This document shows positions 1 through 7,543 of a stretch of DNA of 64,000 nucleotides, one piece after another. Numbering within the stretch: position 1 is the first letter of the stretch; every line of letters starts with the position of its first letter. Source of the DNA: Brachybacterium sp. FME24 (GTDB lineage Bacteria; Actinomycetota; Actinomycetes; Actinomycetales; Dermabacteraceae); contig NZ_JABUXV010000010.1 in assembly GCF_014897705.1 (NCBI RefSeq), positions 62,001 through 126,000 on the forward strand, in the 5' to 3' direction. The notes under the pieces are model-generated. The model ran no database searches. It was given only the letters and a program-made list of their open reading frames with translations, and was not told where the DNA came from. The position numbers and the translations under genes are program-made.

Positions 1-2
1 GT

Positions 3-38
3 GGGGGTGTGGGGTGGGGGTGCGGGGGCTGGGCGGGG
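3..38 (+). other. G-rich tract with quadruplex potential
   Basis: Six runs of 3-5 G separated by 1-3 bases lie at the window edge, just beyond the 3' end of the minus-strand carrier gene. This fits the usual intramolecular G-quadruplex pattern on the plus strand. No gene was recognised in positions 1-53, but the stretch is cut by the window end. Confidence 0.5.
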
Positions 39-53
39 TGCGGCCGCGCGGGC

Positions 54-980
54 TCAGTCGGATCGGGGCCCGACGACGCCGAGGAGCACACCTATCGAGC
101 CCTTCTCCCCCTCGCGACGGCGGCGCACCACTCCGGTGGCCAGGGCATAGGGCACCAGCATCACGAAGCCGACGGCGCTCAGCAGCAGGATCGACACCAC
201 GATGGAGCCGTCGGCGCCGCCGGTGCGGGCCACCAGCAGGGCGGCGGCGATGTTGCGCTGGCTGGTGAGGATGGCGGGCCCGTCACGGACGGTGAGGGTG
301 TCCCCGGCGAGGTCACCGCAGATGCGACCCGCGACGAAGGCGAGCGCGACCAGGCCGGCGGCCACCAGGATCACCGGGGAGAGCACCAGCTGCAGCACCA
401 GGCCCGAGTTCGAGCCGAAGCCGGAGAGGAACATGAGCACCGCAGAGATGGCGGCGACGCTGCCGGCGATGCGGGCGAAGAGATCGGCGCGCCGGGGGAA
501 CACGGCGGCGATGGCGATGCCGGCGATCATCGGGGAGAGCATCGTGCCCAGCAGCAGCTTGGCCACGGCCCAGCCGTCGACCTCGACGTCCTGCAGGAGG
601 AAGGGCACCACCAGCGGCATGAACACGATCGAGCCCAGCAGCAGCACCGCCATGGGGCCGGCGGTCTCGCCATAGGGGATGCGGGCCATCGCTCCGAGCT
701 GCAGCACGAACGGGGCGCCCGCGGCGCACAGCGCGATGATGAAGCCCGCTCCGGTCTGGTGCGGCAGCATACCGTCCAGGATCCAGATGATCAGAGTGCC
801 GACGGCGGGGACCACGACGAAGTTGGCCCCGAGCACGGCGAAGACGGTGCGGCGGTCCTTCAGCTGGTCACGGAAGGAGCGCAGCGGCGTGCGCAGACCC
901 ATGGAGAGCATCGACGCGATCGCGAAAGCTGGGACGCTGACGTGGATCAGCAGCATCAGCAGGGATTCGATCGTATGCAC
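54..980 (-). CDS. bile acid:sodium symporter family (BASS-like) carrier
   Basis: A 308-residue polytopic membrane protein with about nine to ten hydrophobic segments and small-residue-rich helices such as AAGAPFVLQLGAMARIPYGE. Length and layout fit the BASS/SBF family of sodium-coupled organic anion carriers; the substrate cannot be read from the sequence. The start is a GTG at 978-980. A -10-like TAGGCT (minus strand, 987-992) ends six bases before it, so the mRNA is probably leaderless. It ends in a basic, non-hydrophobic tail. It is a single-gene unit, convergent with nothing visible, and separated from the response regulator gene by 42 bases. Other small transporter families (AEC-like) are possible. 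Confidence 0.7.
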   Translation of the reverse strand: MHTIESLLMLLIHVSVPAFAIASMLSMGLRTPLRSFRDQLKDRRTVFAVLGANFVVVPAVGTLIIWILDGMLPHQTGAGFIIALCAAGAPFVLQLGAMARIPYGETAGPMAVLLLGSIVFMPLVVPFLLQDVEVDGWAVAKLLLGTMLSPMIAGIAIAAVFPRRADLFARIAGSVAAISAVLMFLSGFGSNSGLVLQLVLSPVILVAAGLVALAFVAGRICGDLAGDTLTVRDGPAILTSQRNIAAALLVARTGGADGSIVVSILLLSAVGFVMLVPYALATGVVRRRREGEKGSIGVLLGVVGPRSD

Positions 981-986
981 CGATCA

Positions 987-992
987 AGCCTA
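987..992 (-). promoter_or_regulatory. -10 element of leaderless promoter for BASS-like carrier
   Basis: TAGGCT on the minus strand, six bases before the GTG start at 980. No convincing -35 box is seen. Confidence 0.45.
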
Positions 993-1022
993 CGCGGGTG
1001 CGCGGTGGAACGGGAGCGACGC

Positions 1023-1661
1023 TCAGATCCACCCGTTGTCCGAGGCGGTCCTGACCGCTTCGACGCGGTTGGTGACGCCGAGCTTCCCGATCGCGGAGGA
1101 GATGTGATTGCGGACGGTGCCCTCGCTGAGGAACAGCCCTCCCGCGATCTGCGCGGTGGTGCCGCCCGTGGCCGCGCCCTGCAGCACCTCCGTCTCCTTG
1201 AGCGTCAGGGGGCTGGGGCCGACGGCGAGGGACTGCGCCGCGAGCTCGGGATCCACGACCCGCAGGCCCTGGTGGACCCGACGGATCGCGTCGACGAGAC
1301 GCTCGACCGGGGTGTCCTTGACCATGAACCCGTGGGCGCCGGCCTCCATCGTGCGCCGCAGGTAGCCGGCGCGGCCGAAGGTGGTCAGCACGATGATCCG
1401 CGTTGCGGGTCCACCGGCGTCACGCAGAACGCCCGCAACGGCGATGCCGTCCTCGGGTCCGGGGGTGCCGGCGGCGGTGGTGCCGGCGGGCATCTGCACG
1501 TCCAGCAGGAGCACGTCGGGGACGTTCGCGGTCACGACGGCGAGCGTGCTCGCCCCGTCGGCCGCCTCTCCCACCACCTCGAGGTCGGGCTCCAGGCGCA
1601 GCAGGGCGACCAGACCGGTGCGCAGGATCGACTGGTCGTCGGCGACCACGAGACGGATCAT
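1023..1661 (-). CDS. NarL/FixJ-type response regulator
   Basis: A 212-residue response regulator. The receiver domain (about 1-120) has the acidic pair ADD at 7-9, the phosphoacceptor Asp54 in LLLDVQMP and the switch/Lys region ending in VKD. The C-terminal LuxR-type helix-turn-helix (about 148-205) reads LTLKETEVLQ ... GLFLSEGTVRNHISSAIGKLG. Its ATG overlaps the stop of the histidine kinase (ATGA, 1658-1661), so the pair is translationally coupled. It is the last gene of the exporter operon starting at 4609 and very likely acts with the kinase to control that operon. A dyad upstream of the operon (4668-4683) is a candidate binding site. Confidence 0.9.
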   Translation of the reverse strand: MIRLVVADDQSILRTGLVALLRLEPDLEVVGEAADGASTLAVVTANVPDVLLLDVQMPAGTTAAGTPGPEDGIAVAGVLRDAGGPATRIIVLTTFGRAGYLRRTMEAGAHGFMVKDTPVERLVDAIRRVHQGLRVVDPELAAQSLAVGPSPLTLKETEVLQGAATGGTTAQIAGGLFLSEGTVRNHISSAIGKLGVTNRVEAVRTASDNGWI

Positions 1662-2818
1662 GGCGCCGCCTCCATCGTCACGGTCAGCGTCGTGCCGGTC
1701 CCGGCCGAGGTGACCTCGAGATGCCCACCGGCGACCGCGATGCGGGCCTCGAGGCCGTGCAGACCGGAGCGGGAGGTGTTCTCGGGGATGCCCACGCCGT
1801 CGTCCTCGATGCTCACGGAGTTCTCGTCGACGGTGATGGCGGCGCGGGTGGCCCGGGAGTGGCGCACGATGTTGGTGACTCCTTCGCGGATCACGAACCC
1901 GAACAGCTCGGCGCGGTCCTCGGGCAGGGTCGGCAGCGCGGTGGGGACGTCGGCCTGGATGCCGATGGTCGCGAGCACGGTCCGGGCCGACGCGATCTCG
2001 GTGGCCGCGCGCACGTGCTGCATGCCGCTGGCGGTGGCGCGCACGTCCGCGAGCGCCTGGCGGACAGTGGTCTCGATGTGCTCGAGCTGGACGCCGGCGG
2101 CATCGGGGTCGGTCCGGAGGAGACGGCGGGCGAGCTGCGCGGAGATGGTGAGCGAGGTCAGGGAATGACCGAGGAGGTCGTGGAGGTCACGGCCGATGCG
2201 CTCGCGCTCGGCGGAGACCGCGAGGACGGCATTGCGCTCCTGAGCGGCCGCGAGCTGGTCCTGCAGGATCTGCTGCCGGATGCCGTATCCGATCCCCCAG
2301 GACATCAGCATGCCCATCCCCGCGAGACCGGCGGCGATGTACACCCCCACCACGATCGCGATCGCGAAGACCGTCAGGCTCATGGCCACCATGGTCGGCA
2401 CGGCCCATCTCCACGGCAGCAGCAGCACGTGGGTCATGGCCTGGAACATGACCATGTACAGCACGTTCTCGCCGAGGATCGGAATCAGCGCGAGCAGCAG
2501 CGCAGTGCAGACGGCGAACCAGGCCAGCCGCACCCGCTGGGGGTACAGACCGACGCCGGTGCAGTAGACGAACAGCAGCCCGTAGACCAGCAGCATGGAT
2601 GTCACGAGGGCGGCCCAGGGGCCTGGCTCACCCAGCCAGGCGAAGAGGATCGGGATCGCGATGAACAGGACCGGCGGGAGTGCGAAGGCCAACCCGCCGG
2701 ATTCGACCGCCGCCCGGTGGATCGCGCGCGGGGTGAGCGGCCGGGAGGCGGCCTCCTGCTCGCTGCCGCGCACCCAGGTCCCCCACGGTGGCGCCTCGAG
2801 GGATCTCATGAGGCTCAT
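1658..2818 (-). CDS. DesK-type sensor histidine kinase
   Basis: A 386-residue kinase. About six membrane helices occupy residues 40-180, followed by the HisKA_3 dimerisation box ERERIGRDLHDLLGHSLTSL with the predicted phospho-His213, and a C-terminal HATPase domain (about 290-386) with REGVTNIVRHSRA and a DDGVG-type G box. There is no large extracellular domain, so it probably senses the membrane or the associated transporter, as in other DesK-like kinases. It sits four bases after the ABC permease gene and overlaps the response regulator gene by four bases. An internal ATG nine bases downstream (2809) is an alternative start. Confidence 0.9.
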   Translation of the reverse strand: MSLMRSLEAPPWGTWVRGSEQEAASRPLTPRAIHRAAVESGGLAFALPPVLFIAIPILFAWLGEPGPWAALVTSMLLVYGLLFVYCTGVGLYPQRVRLAWFAVCTALLLALIPILGENVLYMVMFQAMTHVLLLPWRWAVPTMVAMSLTVFAIAIVVGVYIAAGLAGMGMLMSWGIGYGIRQQILQDQLAAAQERNAVLAVSAERERIGRDLHDLLGHSLTSLTISAQLARRLLRTDPDAAGVQLEHIETTVRQALADVRATASGMQHVRAATEIASARTVLATIGIQADVPTALPTLPEDRAELFGFVIREGVTNIVRHSRATRAAITVDENSVSIEDDGVGIPENTSRSGLHGLEARIAVAGGHLEVTSAGTGTTLTVTMEAAP

Positions 2819-2822
2819 TGTG

Positions 2823-3623
2823 TCAGCGGCGCGTCAGGCCCACGGCGCGGGACATGCTCACCGAGCACAGCACGCCGAGCGCGACGCTCCAGGCGCCGAT
2901 CACGAGCAGCCCCGTCACCGGCAGGTCGCCCCCGTACAGGGCCCATCCGCCGAGTCCGGAGATCCAGTAGGTGGGAATGGCGTGGCCCAGGTTCTGCATC
3001 CACATCGGGAACATCTCCAACGGCATCCACAGCCCGCCGAAGATCGCCATCGCCATCATGGTGACGACGCCGCCGGCCATCGCCGCCCCGCCCTTGAGGA
3101 CCATGCCGAGCACGAGCCCCACCAGGATCGTGGGCAGCAGGCCGAGCCACAGCACGGCGAGGGTGGCGACGAAGGCGACCGGGGTGGCCTCGACCCCGGT
3201 GGCGAGTCCGACCAGGCCGACGGCGAGCAGCGCGGGGACGATCACGGCGCTGGCCGCCATGACGGAGCCGGCGAGGAAGGAGCGCGGTGACAGCCCGGCG
3301 ACGATCAGCTGGCGCAGGAAGCCGTTGCGCTGATCCTCCTGGATCTGGGTGCCGGCGGTGACGGCGGCGCCGAGCCCACCGTAGGCGGCCATGTTCACCA
3401 TCACCATGCCGCGCGCCCGGCCGTCGTCGAGATCTCCGAACATCATCGAGAACAGCAGGTACATGCCCACCGGCAGGGCGATCGTGAACACCATGAACGG
3501 CACATTGGTGACGGTCATACGGGTGGTGTGCACGGCGTAGCGCAGGATCCGCGAGGCAGCCGAGGGTGCAGGCAGGGCAGAGGTGACGGTGGTGGTGGAT
3601 GTGGGGAGGGTCGAGGTGCTCAT
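2823..3623 (-). CDS. ABC-2 type exporter permease
   Basis: A 266-residue membrane protein with a short soluble N-terminus, one helix near 35-60, then a cluster of five helices from about 100 to 255. The region GTQIQEDQRNGFLRQLIVAGLSPRSFLAGS is the typical cytoplasmic coupling segment of DrrB-like ABC-2 permeases. Its ATG overlaps the stop of the ATPase gene by four bases (3620-3623). It forms the membrane half of an exporter for an unknown substrate; antibiotic, lipid or peptide efflux is the usual role of ATPase-permease-kinase-regulator operons of this kind. Confidence 0.88.
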   Translation of the reverse strand: MSTSTLPTSTTTVTSALPAPSAASRILRYAVHTTRMTVTNVPFMVFTIALPVGMYLLFSMMFGDLDDGRARGMVMVNMAAYGGLGAAVTAGTQIQEDQRNGFLRQLIVAGLSPRSFLAGSVMAASAVIVPALLAVGLVGLATGVEATPVAFVATLAVLWLGLLPTILVGLVLGMVLKGGAAMAGGVVTMMAMAIFGGLWMPLEMFPMWMQNLGHAIPTYWISGLGGWALYGGDLPVTGLLVIGAWSVALGVLCSVSMSRAVGLTRR

Positions 3624-4609
3624 CGGTCTGCTCCATCAGTGTCGGTGTCGGTGTCGGTGTCGGTGTCGCTGTGGTCGGTGATGCGCAGAAACGCCTCCTC
3701 CAGGCCGGGTGCGGAGACCAGGACCTCGTGGACGCTGCCGGCCAGGGGCCCGGTGAACAGAGCAGCGAGCACAGCATCGGAGTCGGAGCACAGAGCCCGT
3801 ACCCGGGCGGGTTCGGTCTCGTCGGCCGCGGCGCTCTCGACGCCGGGCAGCTGGGCGACCTGCCCGGGCTCGGCGCCGCGCAGGGTGATCACGCGGCCAC
3901 CCACGATCGCGCTGATCTCGGGCCCGGTGCCGTCGGCGACCACGCGGCCGCGGTCCATCACGATCACGCGGCCGGCTTCCCGTTCGGCCTCGTCGAGGTG
4001 GTGGGTGGCGAAGACGACGGTGCGGCCGGTGGCGGCGACCGTGCGCATCTGGTCCCAGAAGGCGCGGCGGGTGCCGATGTCCATGCCGACGGTGGGCTCG
4101 TCCAGCAGCAGCACCCGGGGGTCGCCCAGCAGGGCGATCGCGAAGCGGACCCGCTGCGCCTGACCGCCGGAGAGGGTGCCGATGCGGCGCTTCAGCAGAT
4201 CGGCCACGTCGGCCTGCTCGACGGCGGCGTCCAGGGGCATCGGGTGGGCCTGCAGGGCGTGCAGCATCCGCAGCATGGAGCGCACGCTCTGGTCCGGAAG
4301 CAGCGCGCCGGCCTGCAGCATGGTGCCGATCAGTCCGGTACGGGTGGCGGTGACGGGGTCCGCACCGAGAACCGTCACCTCGCCGGAGTTCGGGACGGCG
4401 AGGCCGACCATCATCTCCATGGCGGTGGATTTGCCGGCGCCGTTGGGGCCGAGCAGGGCGACGATCTCGCCGTTGCCGATCTCGAGGTCGAGCTCGTCGA
4501 GCGCGCGGAGCTGACCGTAGGTCTTGGTGACGCCGCGCAGGCTGAGGGCCGCGGCGGGGCGGGCCCCGGCAGTGGAGGGGGTGGGGGTGGGAACGGTCGC
4601 GGTGTTCAT
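3620..4609 (-). CDS. ABC exporter ATP-binding protein (DrrA-like)
   Basis: A 329-residue ATPase. Walker A GPNGAGKS is at 54-61, the signature LSGGQAQRVRFAIALLGDP and Walker B VLLLDEP follow, and the switch His is in VFATHHLDEAE. A DrrA-type C-terminal extension runs from about 240. The last 18 residues are an unusual acidic tail of Asp-Thr dipeptides, encoded by a hexanucleotide repeat (3641-3670). It is the first gene of a four-gene operon (ATPase, permease, kinase, response regulator). The start is the ATG at 4609, about 60 bases downstream of the dyad at 4668-4683. Confidence 0.92.
   Translation of the reverse strand: MNTATVPTPTPSTAGARPAAALSLRGVTKTYGQLRALDELDLEIGNGEIVALLGPNGAGKSTAMEMMVGLAVPNSGEVTVLGADPVTATRTGLIGTMLQAGALLPDQSVRSMLRMLHALQAHPMPLDAAVEQADVADLLKRRIGTLSGGQAQRVRFAIALLGDPRVLLLDEPTVGMDIGTRRAFWDQMRTVAATGRTVVFATHHLDEAEREAGRVIVMDRGRVVADGTGPEISAIVGGRVITLRGAEPGQVAQLPGVESAAADETEPARVRALCSDSDAVLAALFTGPLAGSVHEVLVSAPGLEEAFLRITDHSDTDTDTDTDTDGADR
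3641..3670. repeat. GTCGGT hexanucleotide repeat inside ABC ATPase 3' end
   Basis: Four perfect GTCGGT units and one GTCGCT unit in tandem. On the coding (minus) strand they encode alternating Asp and Thr. Unit gain or loss would change the tail by two residues without a frameshift. Confidence 0.9.
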
Positions 4610-4667
4610 GCTGACGAGTCTTCCGGGGCGCGGGTCCGCGTCCCAGGCCCTGCCATCACCCCGTGCC

Positions 4668-4683
4668 CATGACAGTCGTCATG
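4668..4683. promoter_or_regulatory. dyad operator candidate between exporter operon and amidohydrolase gene
   Basis: CATGAC-AGTC-GTCATG: six-base perfect arms around a four-base centre. It lies in the 98-base divergent region, about 60 bases before the exporter ATPase start and just upstream of the amidohydrolase -10. The spacing and dyad suit a NarL/FixJ dimer, so the operon's own response regulator is the obvious candidate. Confidence 0.5.
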
Positions 4684-4695
4684 ATCTGCTCGGGC

Positions 4696-4701
4696 TACGC
4701 T
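4696..4701 (+). promoter_or_regulatory. -10 element of leaderless amidohydrolase promoter
   Basis: TACGCT six bases before the GTG at 4708. The dyad at 4668-4683 covers the expected -35 position. Confidence 0.45.
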
Positions 4702-4707
4702 GGCGCG

Positions 4708-6222
4708 GTGCTGATCAGACAGGTGCGGCCCCTGGATGCCGCCTCCGGTGAGGTCCCGGCCCGGCCGCTGGACGTCCGGCTCCGTCACGGCGCGATCTCC
4801 GAGATCGCCGCATCGCTCGCCCCGGCCGCCGGCGAGGAGGTCGTCGACGGCGGCGGCGCGATCGCGATCCCGGGCCTCTGGGACCAGCACGTGCACACCG
4901 GGCAGCTCGCCCAGGCGCATGCGCGGCTGGACACCAGCGGCGCCGGCAGCGTGGGCGTGATCCTCGAGCTGGTCCGGGCTGAGCTCGCGCTGCGCCGTGA
5001 GGCGGGCACCGATCCCGGGCAGGCGCTGATCGGTTTCGGCCATCGCCTGGTGGATCTGGCGATGCGGCCGACGGTGCCCGCGCTGGACGAGGCGACCGGC
5101 TCGGTCCCGACGGTGCTGATCGGCGGGGACGCCCACCACGCCTGGCTGAACTCCTCCGCGCTGCGCCTGCTGGGGTTGCCTGCGCGCGACGGCATCCTCG
5201 CCGAGGAGGACTGGTTCGCCCTCGCGCCGCGACTGATTGTGCTCCCAGGCGTCGCCGACGCCTTCTCCACCGGAGCCGCGATGCTGCAGCGTCAGGCGCT
5301 GCAGCGCGGCGTCGTGGGGCTGGTCGATATGGAGTGGGGGCGCCCCTGGGAGGTCTGGCCGCACCGCTCACCGCGCCTGCACGTGCGCACCGCGGTCTAC
5401 CCTGCGGAGCTGGCGCACGCCCCGGGGCCGACGGGGACGGTGCTGGATCCGACCGGACTGGTGACGATGGGACCGCTGAAGGTGATCGTCGACGGCGCCC
5501 TGGGCTCCCATTCGGCGTACACCCGCGAGACCTACTCCGATGGTCACGGGTATGCGGGTCGGGGCGTGCTGAGCTTCGGTGCGCAGGAGCTCACTGCCGC
5601 CCTCGCGCAGGCGAAGGCTCAGGGCCTCACCGCCGCCGTGCATGCGATCGGGGACGCCGCCGCGCAGCTCGCCCTGGACGCGATCGCGCAGGTCGGGATC
5701 AGTTCCCGCATCGAGCACGCGCAGATGCTCACCGATGACGATGTGACCGCGATGGCGCAGCTCGGGGTGACCGCCTCCGTGCAACCCGCCCACCTGCTGG
5801 ACGATCGCGACGCCACCGAGAGCGTGTGGCCCGGCCATGGCGCTCAGGCTTTCCGGTTGCGCGACCTCCTCACCGCCGGCGTGCCGCTGGCTCTGGGGTC
5901 CGACGCCCCCGTCGCCCCCCTGGACCCGTGGCTGGCCATGTCCGCTGCGGTGCACCGCAGCGCCGACGACCGCGCCGGCTGGCATCCCGAGCAGCAGCTG
6001 CAGCCGCGCGAGGCCCTGGCCGCCTCGACCGACGGCGTCCGCACACTGACTGTCGGCGGGCCCGGGGACGTGGTGCTGCTGGCGGAGGACCCCTTCGTCG
6101 AGGTCCCTCTCGGTGACGGCGGACAGATGCTCGACGCCGCTGCCCGCGAGGCCGCGCACCGCCTGCGGGAGACCCGCGTGCTGGCGACGATCGTCGCGGG
6201 CCGGCTCGAGTCCCAGCTCTGA
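4708..6222 (+). CDS. amidohydrolase family protein (YtcJ/Amidohydro_3-like)
   Basis: About 504 residues. The metal-binding motif of the amidohydrolase superfamily is seen as GLWDQHVHTGQLAQAH near the N-terminus; later His and Asp ligands lie in AAVHAIGDAA, SSRIEHAQML and LGSDAPVAPLDPW. The sequence VLIGGDAHHAWLNSSALRLLGL is typical of the YtcJ-like branch. These enzymes hydrolyse amide or formamide bonds of small metabolites; the substrate is not known here. I prefer the GTG at 4708 over the in-frame ATG at 4663 because a -10 hexamer ends six bases before it and the protein then begins at the usual beta-strand. It is divergent from the exporter operon and convergent with the DoxX gene. Confidence 0.85.
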   Translation: MLIRQVRPLDAASGEVPARPLDVRLRHGAISEIAASLAPAAGEEVVDGGGAIAIPGLWDQHVHTGQLAQAHARLDTSGAGSVGVILELVRAELALRREAGTDPGQALIGFGHRLVDLAMRPTVPALDEATGSVPTVLIGGDAHHAWLNSSALRLLGLPARDGILAEEDWFALAPRLIVLPGVADAFSTGAAMLQRQALQRGVVGLVDMEWGRPWEVWPHRSPRLHVRTAVYPAELAHAPGPTGTVLDPTGLVTMGPLKVIVDGALGSHSAYTRETYSDGHGYAGRGVLSFGAQELTAALAQAKAQGLTAAVHAIGDAAAQLALDAIAQVGISSRIEHAQMLTDDDVTAMAQLGVTASVQPAHLLDDRDATESVWPGHGAQAFRLRDLLTAGVPLALGSDAPVAPLDPWLAMSAAVHRSADDRAGWHPEQQLQPREALAASTDGVRTLTVGGPGDVVLLAEDPFVEVPLGDGGQMLDAAAREAAHRLRETRVLATIVAGRLESQL

Positions 6223-6228
6223 GCTGGG
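6212..6228. terminator. hairpin at convergent gene ends
   Basis: CCCAGCT-CTG-AGCTGGG, a perfect seven-bp stem spanning the amidohydrolase stop, just beyond the 3' end of the convergent DoxX gene. There is no clear T-run, so a role in termination is only likely. Confidence 0.4.
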
Positions 6229-6231
6229 CGG

Positions 6232-6606
6232 TCAGGTCCGGCGCGCTCGCGCCACCTGCAGCGCCTGCGCGATGAGCACGCCCTGCAGGGGCAGCCTCCC
6301 GAACGCGATCGCCCGCCTCCTGGGTGGCGCGTTCCTCCCGTCGTAGGCCATCTGGATGTTCGCGGGGAACACCGCCACGAACAGCGCGACCGCCGCGAGC
6401 CCACCCAGGCAGCGGGTGCGCGGGATCGCGAGCAGTCCGGCGACGCCGAGCTCGGCGACCCCGGAGGCGTAGGTGTAGCTGCGGGCCGAGCCCGGCAGGG
6501 CGGTCGGCACGATGCTGTCGAACGGTGCGGGCCGGACGACGTGCAGCACGCCGGCTCCCCCGAGCAGGACGGCGAGGAACGCCGTGTTCGTCCCCGCGCA
6601 GCTCAC
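6232..6606 (-). CDS. DoxX-like small membrane protein
   Basis: A 124-residue protein with four hydrophobic helices. The pattern GVLHVVRPAPFDSIVP ... YASGVAELGVAGLLA ... FVAVFPANIQMA is typical of the DoxX-like/MauE-like four-helix family, which occurs in thiol and quinone redox contexts but has no fixed general function. The GTG start overlaps the stop of the VOC gene (GTGA, 6603-6606), so it is translated from the same mRNA as that gene. The basic C-terminus is cytoplasmic by charge. Confidence 0.75.
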   Translation of the reverse strand: MSCAGTNTAFLAVLLGGAGVLHVVRPAPFDSIVPTALPGSARSYTYASGVAELGVAGLLAIPRTRCLGGLAAVALFVAVFPANIQMAYDGRNAPPRRRAIAFGRLPLQGVLIAQALQVARARRT

Positions 6607-7334
6607 ACCGTGCTCCCGGCGGCCGGCAGCACGCAGAACTCGTTGCCGGAGGGGTCCTGGTAGATCCTCCAGGGAAGGTCTCCCCAGTCGGGGTGCAGCT
6701 CGCGGCCACCGCGTTCCTCGATCCCGGCGGCGACCTCATCGGCGTCGTCCCCGGCCTCGAGGCGCACGTCCAGGTGGATCGGGTTCTTGGCACCGGGCCG
6801 CTTCGGTTCGGGCTCCTCGCACAGCTCCAGCAGCGGGCCGTGCAGCGAGGGATGCCGGAGCGTACGGGGCGCCGAGCCGGGGGCATCGACCCATCCGGTC
6901 AGCCATGCCCAGAAGTCACCGTCGCGCTGCGGGTCTGCGGAGTCCAGCGGCAGGCAGGCCAGTGGCCCGGTGTCGGTGTACTCGTCCCGGTCCTCCATCA
7001 CGCAGAACGCGGTCCCCTCGACGTCCCCGAGCACGATCCAGGACACGTCACCCTGCCCGATGTCCAGGTCACGCGCACCGAGCCCGCGCAGATGCTCCGC
7101 GACCTCGAGCTGCCGGTCCCCGCCGCGCAGATCGAGGTGCAGACGCAGCGGTGAGGCAGGCGGCTCGGGCACCCGCACGAAGCACAGGTCGAGGTACACA
7201 TCGCCGACGATCTCCAGGCGGGTCTCGTAGATGTCCGGCTCGACCGTGAGCGCGGTGGTGCCGAGCGCGGCATCCCAGAAGCGGCCGAGGCGGACGGGGT
7301 CGGCGGCGTCGATGCCGAGGTTCTCGAGGAACAT
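6603..7334 (-). CDS. VOC (glyoxalase/bleomycin-resistance) superfamily protein, two-module
   Basis: A 243-residue protein with two glyoxalase-like modules (about 1-118 and 130-240). The first begins FLENLGIDAADPVRLGRFW; the second ends with WRIYQDPSGNEFCVL, the classical VOC C-terminal strand. Actinobacterial proteins of this type are usually annotated as VOC or glyoxalase-like; the substrate is unknown. The ATG at 7334 is six bases after a -10 TAGACT, with -35 TTGCCG at 17-bp spacing, so the mRNA is leaderless. It is co-transcribed with the DoxX-like gene and divergent from the RIO-kinase operon, with the two -35 boxes only 11 bases apart. Confidence 0.82.
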   Translation of the reverse strand: MFLENLGIDAADPVRLGRFWDAALGTTALTVEPDIYETRLEIVGDVYLDLCFVRVPEPPASPLRLHLDLRGGDRQLEVAEHLRGLGARDLDIGQGDVSWIVLGDVEGTAFCVMEDRDEYTDTGPLACLPLDSADPQRDGDFWAWLTGWVDAPGSAPRTLRHPSLHGPLLELCEEPEPKRPGAKNPIHLDVRLEAGDDADEVAAGIEERGGRELHPDWGDLPWRIYQDPSGNEFCVLPAAGSTV

Positions 7335-7340
7335 GCGGCG

Positions 7341-7369
7341 AGTCTAGGACGGCCGTCCAGGACCGGCAA
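7341..7369 (-). promoter_or_regulatory. promoter of VOC-DoxX operon
   Basis: Minus-strand -35 TTGCCG (7364-7369), 17-bp spacer, -10 TAGACT (7341-7346), then six bases to the ATG at 7334. Confidence 0.65.
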
Positions 7370-7409
7370 AGGTTAATCAGTGGACCGGTCACCGCGAGCT
7401 GTCTACGGT
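7368..7409 (+). promoter_or_regulatory. promoter of RIO kinase operon with AT-rich patch upstream of -35
   Basis: -35 TGGACC (7381-7386), 17-bp spacer, -10 TACGGT (7404-7409), giving a start point near 7416. The 13 bases before the -35 (AAAGGTTAATCAG) are strikingly AT-rich for this genome. AT-rich sequence directly upstream of -35 is the known hallmark of WhiB7/WblC-activated promoters. Because the divergent VOC -35 overlaps its left end, it could also be an UP-type element shared by both promoters. Confidence 0.55.
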
Positions 7410-7439
7410 GGGTCCAGTCGTCGACCCGTGCGGGCCGGC

Positions 7440-7534
7440 CCTGAGGGAAGGAGGACCAGATGGTTGTCACCGTGCTGACCCCTGCCGTCCTCCCTTCCGT
7501 TCCGACCTGCTGAGAGCAGGCCCTCCCTCAGGAG
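7440..7534 (+). promoter_or_regulatory. attenuator-like leader with competing hairpins
   Basis: Three complementary pairs can be read. (A) 7446-7456, containing the leader-peptide ribosome binding site, pairs with 7487-7498 inside the peptide gene (11 bp, one bulge). (B) CCTGCT-GAG-AGCAGG at 7506-7520 puts the peptide stop codon at the loop. (C) 7440-7448 pairs with 7524-7532 (nine perfect bp) and would hide the first bases of the kinase ribosome binding site AGGAG (7530-7534). A and C use overlapping 5' strands and exclude each other. This is the arrangement expected of a translation-sensing attenuator. Pairing was found by eye, not by folding. Confidence 0.6.
7460..7513 (+). CDS. 17-residue leader peptide upstream of RIO kinase
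   Basis: ATG to TGA, encoding MVVTVLTPAVLPSVPTC. It is preceded by a strong ribosome binding site GGAGG (7450-7454) five bases before the ATG. It lies wholly within the 128-base leader between the predicted start point (about 7416) and the kinase ATG, and its codons take part in hairpins A and B. The three prolines and the final Cys before the stop could favour ribosome pausing. Its likely role is regulatory, in cis. It is too short for comparison with protein families, so the call rests on the ribosome binding site and leader structure. Confidence 0.6.
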   Translation: MVVTVLTPAVLPSVPTC

Positions 7535-7543
7535 AACCCCGAT

